From assembly GCA_918026815.1 (NCBI GenBank), contig CAKJVC010000199.1, forward strand, positions 43,941 to 107,940: a stretch of DNA of 64,000 bases, written 5' to 3'. This document shows positions 50,487 through 60,392 of the stretch, one piece after another (positions within the stretch are counted from its first letter, which is position 1; each line of letters begins with the position of its first letter). This stretch comes from Chalara sp. BL73 (lineage: Eukaryota > Ascomycota > Leotiomycetes > Helotiales). The position numbers were made by a program, and so were the translations under genes. The notes under the pieces were generated by a model. That model made no database searches. It had not been told where the DNA came from and worked only from the letters and a program-made list of their open reading frames with translations.

Positions 50487-51384
50487 ATGGAACTCGAGAA
50501 CTACCAACAAGAAGAAGCATCGTTTTCTCTGCATTGGCGAATGTTGCAGGGAATCTTAGATTCTGGCAGCTCTAGACAACCGGGCACGAAAGGTCCATCA
50601 AAGCCAAACTCCCATCTTCTTGCTATCAACTGTGCTGGAATCGAGGAAGTTTGCAACGTACAATGTGCGGCCATCCTCTGCTTTAATGCACCCCGAGATT
50701 TGTACGTTCTTGCCCTTACCTTGAGGGCTTGCTCGTGAGAAGAAATGTTTAACTTCTGACCAGGTAATATGGCGGCCCACGTCAAAGCGAACAACGACGC
50801 AAGGCGAGCGGTGCGCAGCCTGGTCCTTTCACAGCAACTAAGGACAATCCAACAACAACAGATCTGAAAACATGGGATAATGGGTATGTGCAAGTGCCGT
50901 CAACAGGAAACTGGAGAAGCCCTGAAGACAGGACACCAGCCGCGGCGAAGATAGCAGGCTGCGGCGTGATTTTCGCGCCAGTAGATGCGGATTACAATAG
51001 AGGTATGCTACTCCCATACCATTTTTAGCATTGCTGAGTATATCAGAGGAGGGTGCATTCGGTGGAGCTCTTAGCAAGAAGGAGAACAATGTGCAATCTG
51101 ACAATTGGTTCCGCAAGGTGTATACTGATTTGGGAACACATGCGTAAGTATCAAGCATGCCGATCTTCAAGAAGTTACTGATCCAATGTAGTCCGTACTG
51201 TCGTGCATTGTGGCAGGTACTCCTGCTTCGACCACTTGTGTAGGAATCAAGCCTGCCGATGACGTTCTCAATTTCATGTATCGTAGAACTAAGGCGAAAG
51301 GGCCTAAAGGAGCACGCTTATGGCAGAGGATGCGATATCCCGCGCATAAATTTGACAGGGGCCCGAATTTTTGCTGAAAAGTAA
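50487..51384 (+). CDS. orphan five-exon gene, function unknown
   Basis: Five blocks, 50487-50701, 50788-51002, 51047-51143, 51192-51216 and 51244-51384, join with GT-AG borders and fully consistent phases to a 230-aa protein. It starts MELENYQQEEASFSLHW, has a central segment IAGCGVIFAPVDADYN and FRKVYTDLGTHAPYC, and ends RINLTGARIFAEK. I do not recognise the family. The central AGCGVIF segment faintly recalls the start of fungal RNase H-like folds, but the expected catalytic Asp and the following TN-RAEL motif are not visible, so I do not make that call. The second acceptor (CAAAG) is weak and the fourth exon is only 25 nt. The stop overlaps a GTAAGT donor, so a further exon is possible. Confidence 0.45.
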
Positions 51385-52190
51385 GTCACCGGAAGACACT
51401 GGTGAGTGTTTACTAGTATTTCTGTCCTCACATTTCTGTATGTCTGCTTTTCTATTTTCTGCGAGTTTCTTTTATCGAGTTAGTTGAGGCGTGGGGCTTG
51501 CATGGGGTATGGAGTACGGAGTTAAGATCTAAGATTGTCATTTATCAAGAGTTTAGAAGCAAAAATTACGGAGCCTGCAGGGTAATGATCATTCCAATTT
51601 TGTGAACTAAATTGTTTTTCAGGCTTTTGGCATCTAGGGGCCTAGCATCTGGTCAATGAAAGATACGCATGTCAAAATCTATTGGCCTATCTGACTGAAT
51701 TTTGGTCATGTACTCTATCGACCCTGCTCAGATGGCTCTCTTAAGCACTCCGTCTGAATCTCCAATGCGTTACATTTAGAGCTTTGAAAATCGACACAAA
51801 ATTCTGTCTAAATTCTTCATGTGTTTTCATCGCAATCGGTGTTGATTGCTGATTAATTCAACATGGATTGGTATCTGATATGGCGCCTCCACACAATAAA
51901 ATCATTCGAGTCGAAAAATCTTGCCAATTCGAACAAACATAATCGCCGATGACATACCCTGTCCTAGTAATGGAAACCCCGCATAATCTTTTTGAAGTAA
52001 TATCTTCCGTGTACGTAGCCTCACGTACGAGGTTCTTGTTTTGGGAGCTAACTGTCACAAGCGGATCGCCATATAAACATCTGCCACCATAAAGATCCTG
52101 TTCTACGCCATATTCAGAACCTACAGCTCTGGATTTTGCAAGAAACGAACCCCACAACAAATTGATATCAACCCAACATGTCTATCAGTC
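51385..52190. other. intergenic, no gene seen
   Basis: No supported gene. A 100-codon minus frame (51858-52160) has no recognisable features. Confidence 0.5.
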
Positions 52191-52845
52191 ATGCGTTTTG
52201 CACAGCACAAATTCCTGCTGAGGTATTTAAAAGTAATTATATTTAAAGGCAATAGACTGCCAATACATCTAAAGGTGCTGGAGGATTTCCAAACGCAATC
52301 CTCACTTCCGATCTCTGCGCCAGAAGAGCCCTGGATCTTCCAGAAAACTCCTGATGATGTAATTCGCGCGTCCAGCGTCCCATTTCCCATGACGGGGTTC
52401 ATTAGCGGCTTCGAGAGCGCGTCATTGGACTCCCTGAAGTCCTTCATGAAAAGCTCTCGCCCGGGAAGGCCGAGTCTTCGAGCTTCGGTGTTGATGTTTC
52501 TCCTGACACATTTGTAATTCTCGACGAGCGGAGCGCACGAGACAAAACGCGCGTTATGTACCATCTGTGACGCCACGTGCCCGAGGAGGACGAGGATTGG
52601 GACGAGGACAGAGTGATTGAGGTGTGGTTGGAGTTCCGCGTGAAATTCGCTGTGCGTGGCTGTTGGCTATTGGACTGTGGCATGATGCGGACATGCTGGT
52701 GCAGACAATTGAGGACCCACATAGGGGATCCTTGGATGCTGAAGGCGTTTGGCAATTGCTAATGTTCGAGAACAATGCTTACGAGTTTCCCGCATTGAAG
52801 GATGGCGAGGGCTCTAGCGAGAAGACGAAGGAGAAGGTCGGATAG
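52191..52845 (+). pseudogene. frameshifted remnant of an unrecognised protein gene
   Basis: Coding-like sequence continues through all three frames. The first part (to about 52440, reading PEEPWIFQKTPDDVIRASS and FESASLDSLKS) shifts near 52440 into a second frame (HEKLSPGKAESSSFGVDV, then FVILDERSARDKTRVMYHL). An in-frame TGA at about 52568 is followed by further reading in that frame (PEEDEDWDEDRVIEVW). Near 52620 the sense passes to the third frame (REIRCAWLLAIGLWHDADM, then DAEGVWQLLMFENN) to a stop at 52845. At least two frameshifts and one stop separate segments that read as one protein. Introns do not explain the shifts, as no donor/acceptor pairs fit. I cannot name the family. The alternative is three unrelated short frames, which the coding-like composition makes less likely. 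Confidence 0.45.
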
Positions 52846-52973
52846 ATGACTACACTCTTCCGATTGTGAGGCTCTTAGTATCTGGTTTGTCCTTCCTCCA
52901 CAAGTGAGAAATTTATCTATATATTTTCTATCTTTTTTCACAATTTTTGGTGTTTCGTGCCTTGCGTTGTCGG

Positions 52974-54415
52974 CTAAAGAATTTTGACTATGGCCTTGTC
53001 TACCGCGAAGTCGTCATCACCAGTATTCCTTGCCCATCCTTTTAGTACGTTTTCCTTAACTTCACCTTTCACCTCTCGGCGTTCCTTAAAGCAATCACTA
53101 TTCTTCATTTCGTTATATGTACTTCTCCTGAGGCACCAATGCGCTGAAGGTACTGCAACAAGCGCTGAAATATCTAAAGCAAGCTTCCATATTGAGCGCC
53201 TCGATGTGCGAGATGACCCCAAGATATCAAACTTTTTCCGACCTTGAAGTATACCTCCGATGAGTACTTCAGTCTGCAAAGCAGCTTTCTCATGGGAATG
53301 AACCCACGAAGCTGCAATATTTGAGGACACGAGCTTCTCACCTTCTTGAAGAGCCTGTCTTCGACTATACATAAACTCTAGATCTGTTGTCCTAACCTCA
53401 AACGGTTGGAAAGAGTAACCCCCGCCCCATTTTCGATCTTTGAGAGTAGACATGCGACCAGAGGCGGAGAAAGCTCTGGTGCAGGCAGTGGAAGAATGTT
53501 GGGAAGATGGCAGAGTGACAGATGATAGGTATATGGATGATGGAGATATAAGCAGAGATGTAGGTGAAGATAAAAGAGAGGTACACTGCTTAAGAGCGAG
53601 TTTGTCGGAACAGGACTTTGATAGAGTGGGTGGAGCATCTAGCCGGGATGGCTTCCGGCGCACAGCGCCAAGAAGAGAGAAATATGATCTGCCTTGAAGT
53701 GCTGGCTCTGAAGATGTAATAAGTTCATTGACAATATTAGTTGAAGTGATATTGTCAAAGGACCCTTGAGGAATTTCCCAGGGTGTGGAGTCTTCTTGAG
53801 CAGCCATTGTCAGTTCCATACTCGCATCACCACCTGCTGTTTCAGTATTTTGTACTCAACAAGGAGAGATCCCTTCACATACAAGGTGCTTCGGAGCAGT
53901 ACATATGAAGGTCTATGCCATCTCGCAATGCAAATGGCTGGAAGTGAGATCCGGTTTTCTCCTCTGCGGTTCTAAAACGGATGAACTCCGACGAAGGCTT
54001 CTTATGGGTTGCCAATGCATAACATTCATTCAAAAGGAAGCGGTTTAAAGAACGTATAGCAAGGACCTCGGCATGCCAGTCATGAAGCACAATGCCTTGA
54101 GCCTGGGCCAGTTTATTGTGTGGAAGACATTTCATTCCAGTCCTAAGGTATATCAGTGGGTGTGTGGGTATGCCTATGAGAGGACAAACGCTATTGCCAA
54201 ACAAATAATGCTATGATTTCCTGAGCAGACAATTAGACTTTTTTGTTTTTATGTGTCTAGGACCTTTTGAATCTCGCCATACCTTGAGCCACGATGCCAC
54301 TTAACGGCACCCATTCTCGCACTCCAGACCCTCTATTGAGAGGTTTAGCTTTTGCAGGCAGATCATTGAACCTATCTAAAACCACCTGAGCAATTTTATC
54401 GCCAGAGATACTCAT
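52974..54415 (-). CDS. Tad1/ADAT1, tRNA-specific adenosine deaminase
   Basis: Minus-strand exons 54415-54283, 54220-54190, 54142-53883 and 53833-52974 give 427 aa, all phases consistent. The deaminase core is clear: TGMKCLPHNKLAQAQG, the zinc-binding and proton-transfer motif HAEVLAIR, the first cysteine loop CSEAPCGDASMELTM (restored only by splicing the last intron) and the second loop SCSDKLALKQC. These are the ligands of the ADAR/Tad1 family. Tad1 deaminates A37 of eukaryotic tRNA-Ala to inosine, the first step to 1-methylinosine. The size fits fungal Tad1 (about 400-450 aa). The second exon is only 31 nt. The gene is divergent from the NT-C2 gene, with 400 nt between start codons. Confidence 0.92.
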
Positions 54416-54815
54416 TTTCAGACGTTCTCATTAGATCCATCGATTAGATTGCATTCTTCTAATTAGATGGTCCGAATCTTCATTTAATGGAAAGATATTT
54501 CTTGAGCTTAAGCGTACCTAACAGAAGCGACGAGGCTGGAATCTTTCTATGACCCTAAGCTTGAAGGTTACACGCACCAGCCACAAATGTATTTTAGGAT
54601 GCGGCCGACTCGGCATTGTCAGCCTTGTGTTCCTCGCCGCATTCAACATCAGGTAATGACAAACACCAGGCAATCGGGAACAACAATGCATTGAAGCTCA
54701 AATCATTGTTTCCTCTTTTGTACCATTGGTTATTGTATGGGTTAGATATGAGTATGAATCCTTTGAGTGAGTTATTCCAGAGCCTGGTGATCAAACAACG
54801 ACTAGAAGGCTAAAC
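54416..54815. promoter_or_regulatory. shared upstream region of Tad1 and the NT-C2 gene
   Basis: A 400-nt divergent region. Short frames at 54594-54794 minus and 54616-54813 plus mirror each other and have no recognisable content. No promoter element can be named. Confidence 0.5.
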
Positions 54816-56102
54816 ATGTTTCTAGTACCTAAAGGCAGGAAGGTAATACATCTCAGCGTCTACATGTTGCAATAACGAGCTGACCAACTTTACAGCCGAA
54901 GTTTGAACTTAGCCTTCGGGTTCGTGTTCCTACTCGCATGTCGCGGTTTTCTTGCTGATCGAATCAGATATACGACTTGAATAATGTACCCCTCGTTGCA
55001 GGCACCTCGCATGTGCGCTGGAATCTCCCCACCTCAAATGCCGCGGAGCACCGTGGACGGACCGAACAAGCTACAATCAAGGACAACAGAGTGACCTGGG
55101 ATTACAGCAAGACGATTCCAGTAAGGGTCGTCATTGACAAAATCAATAACTTGACAGAAACAATATTGCATTTGGAGGTTATCCAGGATTACAGCGGAGG
55201 CGGCAGAGGTGAGAAAATTATTCTCGGAGAAGTGAGGTTGAACCTAGCCGAATATGTCGAGGAAAGCGAGTCCGCAGATTCCGAGGATGGCGTGGTGCGA
55301 AGATATCTCATGCAGGAGAGTAAAATCAATAGCACGCTCAAGATTGGAATAGCGATGAAGCAGATTGATGGTGACAGGAACTTTGTCGCTCCTGCTTTGA
55401 AAACAGTGCCCGTATTTGGTGGGATTGCAGGCATTATGGCGGGTGAACAAGCGAAGCCGGATGATCGAGGAGGTATTTACTTCATTACGTTTCTGACCGC
55501 ATTTTGCTAACCCTGATAGCTATGCCCACAATAAGCAAAGGAGGAGATCAGAATGATCTGCAGGATCTCTATCGTCAGTCTGTTGCGGCGTCCTTATCAG
55601 CCCCTGTAGGGGAATTTACTGCTGAAGAATGTATCGAAGACATCTTCAATGGTGGAGATGGCTGGAAAGGTGGATGGTCGAATGCGAATACAAAAACTCC
55701 TTATTTGAATATTGCAGAAGACCAGGTTGATGGGCGCTCAGAATATCAGGCACGACATTCCCGGAATAAGTCAGACTCCAGTCTTAAATCGCAGTCTACT
55801 ATTAAAGGGCATACAAGAATGAGCCACAAACATTCGAGCCGAGATATGAGTTCAACTAGTCTAAATAGCCAGGATGGCCACACGAGTACGTGATCTGTAG
55901 ATCTCTGGTTTGAGAGTAAACAGCAAACTTTGCGCGACGAGGCGTCATCAATTGCACTGGATTAATGCTAACGTTTGTTATAGGCTCGGGAAGTTCGGAG
56001 AGGGGACGACCAGGATTTAGAAAAGCACGAGAGGTAGATGAATTTGATATGAGAGAAGATCTCATTGCTTGGAAGCTGCCTGGTGTAGTTTCGCCATCCT
56101 GA
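54816..56102 (+). CDS. NT-C2 domain protein (EEIG1/EHBP1-type N-terminal C2)
   Basis: Five exons, 54816-54842, 54896-54919, 54968-55472, 55520-55885 and 55984-56102, give 346 aa with all phases fitting. The first 150 residues form the N-terminal C2 domain: MFLVPKGRKPKFELSLR, YDLNNVPLVAGTSHVRW, then AEHRGRT, VTWDYSKTIPVRVVIDK, LHLEVIQDYSG and ILGEVRLNLAEYVEE. In fungi these proteins are small and poorly studied; in animals NT-C2 proteins link membranes, Rab GTPases or actin. The C-terminal part is Ser/Arg-rich and probably disordered. Two tiny exons (27 and 24 nt) encode the first beta strand; without them the domain would lack its start, which supports the model. Confidence 0.88.
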
Positions 56103-56834
56103 TGCCATGAAACCTCCTCGGCATTATCTTTACCGAAGTATTGTATAGAGAGATAATCCTTTATCTCTGAATGTGGTATATAGAAAACAGGAAGCTCCTT
56201 CCAGCCTTCGAGGCTCTTTGACATGTGGGAAAATTAGAAGCCGCATACTTTTCATCCTTTGTGCATTTCTTGCACTATCAGGCTCTAGCTGCAGAGGGAA
56301 GCAAGGTTGATGAAATGCAAAGCTAGGATGACAAAAATACTCCTTGGTACGAGATAGATAATTATCTTCTTATGATTTGTTCCAAGTCTAGTCTCTAGCA
56401 CAAAGACATAGAATCTATTGGGAGACCACACCTATCAGATCGTACTACTTCGAGACGGCCTATCAACATTTGTTTCGTCTCGCCTTTAAGTACGTACAAT
56501 CACTCTACCCCGGTTCGGATGCCTAATGCCGCCAGCAATCACTCCAAAACATGCAGGGAATGGCTATCAGAAACCGTTCCTTTATCATGGAGTGACTCAT
56601 ATGCTGTCTCTGCCTAGCTAGCGATCCAACAAAATTTAGGCAGGTTTGTGCAACCTTAGGCATGAAGTCCCATTTGGTGGACATATATTTAGATAGATCT
56701 CCATAGCAAGTGATCTCTATTTATTTAGTTTAGCAGACCTCTACTCAAATACGATTCGCCATCTCGGATCTTCTTCCTTCATTAATTGCTGCGAAATTCT
56801 CGCTACCTCATCTCGCGCAGCTCTCTTCTTCATA
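56103..56834. other. intergenic, promoter of the AAA ATPase
   Basis: No gene is seen. The 90 nt before the ATPase start are CT-rich (TCTTCTTCCTTC near 56768 and CTCTCTTCTTCATA just before the ATG), a typical fungal leader. A minus frame at 55856-56224 is antisense to the NT-C2 3' end. Confidence 0.55.
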
Positions 56835-59071
56835 ATGGCTCGAACCAAGCAGACGGCAAGAAAAAGTACTTCATCCTCAACAGAGATCTTTAATGATCAA
56901 GCAACTAATCTCCTTTAGGCACCGAAGATGAATACGACGAGAGTGTGGAAAGTTCGGAAGCCGAATCTGAAACATCGGACTCTGACGAAGAGACTGACGA
57001 GGACGCAGCTCAAGTGCAAGTTCTCGATGGAGTTGATATCACCCCCCTAGCACTGAACAGCAATGGTGCAGATCAAGCAGCTAAGTTTGGCTATTCGTCC
57101 AATCTTATCAGCAACTGGTATCAGCATAAGTGCCAGTACCAGTCATGCCAGTCTCGCTGGAGTGAGTTTGCCGTTGTTGATGAGGACGAAGCGGACTTAG
57201 CCAAGAGAAGCGCTTTGGTCCCCATTGTCCATCGTCATGTCTATGAGAACAAACATTGGATTACGACCTCTATCACGGTTCATGATGTGTCAATGCGCAA
57301 GGTTCTCAAAGAGGTCTTGCATAAGTACCAAGACTTGGATATGGAGCTTGAACAATGGACCATTGAGCCTCCGTTCATGCCTCTGGTTCATCGCTGGGAT
57401 GTATTGAAGGAGTACCAAGCCAAAGCTGAAGAAGGGCTGCTGAAGAACGCGGCTTCTGCCCTATTGGCTTTCCTTTCTCCAATCATTGCCTCATCAGTCC
57501 TCTCCCTCGCTCAGACCAAGAAGACTGGCAAAGTCAGCTTCCAGAACGTGTGGCAGATCTTTCCACCTAGTGCTCTCGTATCTACCAAGTTCTTCGGCGT
57601 CGAGACAATCTGCCGTGTCTTGAAATACAAGAAACGACCCGAAGATAGATGCAACCCAGAAGGTTGGGTCATTGATCTGGAGTATGTTGACTGGAATGGT
57701 GAGAATACTGGGTACGCGACTACTCAGTTGACCATCTGGGAGTATGAGGGCTTCCGCCGGGTGACGGCTTTACCTGTTTTCCCCATCTCATTCTTGAGCG
57801 ACGCTGAAAAGACTAAGACCGCAATGATTGAACGGGGCCGAAAGTTTGAACGTCTCCGGGGCTATCATTTCATGATCAGCAATGGCACAAAGGTTCTTTT
57901 GGAAACCGAGAAGCCTGAGCAACGACCCGTAGCTGGCAAGGTCTGTGTCGACGCTTATGCATACTACCGAAGCTGCAACATCGTCAAACCAACCTTACGC
58001 TCCCTATATCCAGAGGTTGATGAAGAGACTGGTGAGGAGACTGAAGAGGACGCAGAATTGTCGGACACGCCATACGAGACGAACTTCTCTGTCGCCCCTG
58101 TAGAGACTGCATCGGCTGCCAAAGGTCCAGCAGAGCGGACCGAGGACCTTCGACTCCTTACTGATGAGCAGTGCATGATGGCCACTCCATGGCTCAAAGG
58201 CTTTGATCTAAAGTCTAAGGATTGGTGTGAGCTCCGCGTAGACGATCTCAAGGAGATGACCTGGAACGATGAAGCGTTTGAGAAGCTTGTTCTTCCTGGA
58301 GGAGAGAAGGATCTTGCTTGGGCGTTTGTTGAAAATAAGAGTCTATCGAAGAATGACTTTGATGATTTCATTCCTGACAAGGGCCGTGGATTGATCATCC
58401 TTATGTTTGGGCCACCTGGGTATGTTCTGCTTGATAATCAAAACTGCCACGGACTTTCTGCAATAACTAAAGCTAATAAATAATGCAGTGTAGGAAAGAC
58501 TTTCACAGCTGAAGCTGTCGCCGAGCGCTCTCGAGTGCCACTCTATTCCATGAGTGCTGGAGATCTCGGTATCCAGCCTGCTGAAGTTGAGAAGGCTTTG
58601 GAGCGCTCTTTGGAACTTTGTCGTATGTGGAACGCGATGCTCCTTCTTGATGAAGCCGATGTATTCCTTGGCGCTCGAACCAACGAGTCTCTTGCCAGGA
58701 ATGAGCTTGTGTCAATCTTCTTGACCAAACTTGAATACTACCAAGGCATCCTATTCCTAACCACCAACCGCATCTCCTCCATCGACCATGCCTTTCAATC
58801 GCGCGTTGATCTCTTCCTGCCTTACCATGACCTCGCGCCAGCAGCCCGCCGCACCGTGTGGGAGAATTTCATCGATCGTGCTGGTAGAGATAGATTCGAG
58901 CTGGATGAAGGGAGCTTGGAGAAGCTATCTCAGCTTACGCTGAATGGACGCGAGATCAAGAATCTCATTAAGAGCGCGCAGTTGCTGAGTATGAAGAGTG
59001 GAGGGAAGATCCCGATAGAGAGGCTATATATGCTGGCAGATAAGAGGGTCCAGGCTTTAAGTATGCTTTGA
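56835..59071 (+). CDS. AAA ATPase with a histone H3-like N-terminal tail
   Basis: Exons 56835-56865, 56919-58419 and 58489-59071 give 704 aa in frame. The first exon encodes MARTKQTARK and, with the splice, S and T: residues 2-12 are identical to histone H3 residues 1-11. An acidic Ser/Glu-rich segment follows (residues 13-40). The middle (about 60-490) is a large domain found before the ATPase in this fungal AAA group. The AAA module holds Walker A GPPGVGKT (about 508-515, split by the last intron), Walker B AMLLLDEADVFL, sensor TTNRISSIDHAFQSR with the arginine finger region, and a C-terminal lid. It probably works as a ring-forming remodelling ATPase; its substrate is unknown. The start is supported by a CT-rich leader, by an in-frame stop just upstream in exon 2, and by no other ATG before residue about 120. 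Confidence 0.85.
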
Positions 59072-60392
59072 TGTGTAGGCGGTGCAGGGTATTGGAAGGG
59101 GTAGACTCATGCAGCTTGAACGGGGGGGTCATTCTTGAGATCTGAGATTGGTTTTCATTTGAATGTTTCGTTCTGGTTTGATGATGGTCGTTTCATTTTG
59201 TGGCGTTATGAATTCGGTAGCAGTAGAGGAGATATTATCGCGTACAAAATGCGAATCTCAGTTTAACCTAGCACATTTCAATTATGGAAAAATGGAGAAA
59301 TCTGAAATCCGTTACCCGTGGCAGTCTTATTTAAATGCCGACTAGGGTAGCGTCACAGCCGATCGTTGGCTTTAGATCAGCCAGTTATATTCCAAACTTT
59401 ACACCCCTAATGCGCATCTACATCTACCACTCGCACGGCAAGGCAGATAACCTATGTGGGGATTTAAAACATAAGTCAAGTGGTGATGTCAGGAAGGATC
59501 TCTCTTGACTTGCTGTTTGAGAGAAAACTCGAACACTATGTGACTACTCTGATATTCATAAGTTTACCAAGCAATGAAGAGTGAGTTGCCACTTGTTAAG
59601 TGGTTAACTTCTGCATAGGTTTTGCCTCCCATGTAGAGTATCCCGCCAAAACTAAAAGCTGAACCTGGTAGAAGAGTGTGCGTTCAGTAGTAGCGCTGCG
59701 GGTAATGTTGATATATAACTTGGCGTCCACGATAGGCCCGAATTATGTAAGGTAAAAAGAGAGGGGAAGCATAACGGTTTGCGGAAGCTAACCCAGGATA
59801 GTAGCTGTGTACTTCTTCCATGCGAAACAGATCCCACAAAGGTCCATAATTCTCCACAATCCCCACAATCCCCACCACAATTGGTTTTTCATGTTTACTA
59901 TGACCGGGAGTTGACCTCTCGAGTTCCAAGATGTTACTTCTGGATTTAACCACGGATCAAACTTCTTGCTGAACACTGTCTTAGCCTTCGATTCATGCCT
60001 TGGGTGTCCTTGGAGGCATAGAATTTTTAATCCTCGCATTTAGGTTCAAGGCCAATCAGACAGATGTCAAGACCTGATTGCCTTTTGAACATGTATCATG
60101 AGCATCTTTTCCTACGCTACTGTCCTCTAGTCAACATGGATACGCATATCAAAAATTTACTCGGAGATTGTGTAGAGACCCCCCCATAAGGGTATATAGC
60201 CGGTCCGGAAGTTGACATCCGTCTGCACTGACGCATTGGCAGGAGCAATAATGTAGTGTGTTGATGAGAGAATTCAGCTATAAGATACACGGAATAGACT
60301 GCACAATTTGTTACCTCTCTACCTCCGCTCCGTTTGCTTTATTTACCGACCTCATTATTGCGGCATAGAAGCTCTTACTCCTTACCTTTCAA
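59072..60392. other. intergenic, no gene seen
   Basis: About 1.3 kb. Frames at 59163-59345 plus, 59652-59837, 59684-59953 and 59788-60039 minus overlap each other and show no recognisable domain. Confidence 0.5.

Noticed and set aside
50850..51010. RNase H-like fold suspected from AGCGVIF in the orphan gene
   Set aside because: The catalytic Asp of the first strand and the TN-RAEL motif are not visible, so the resemblance is too weak.
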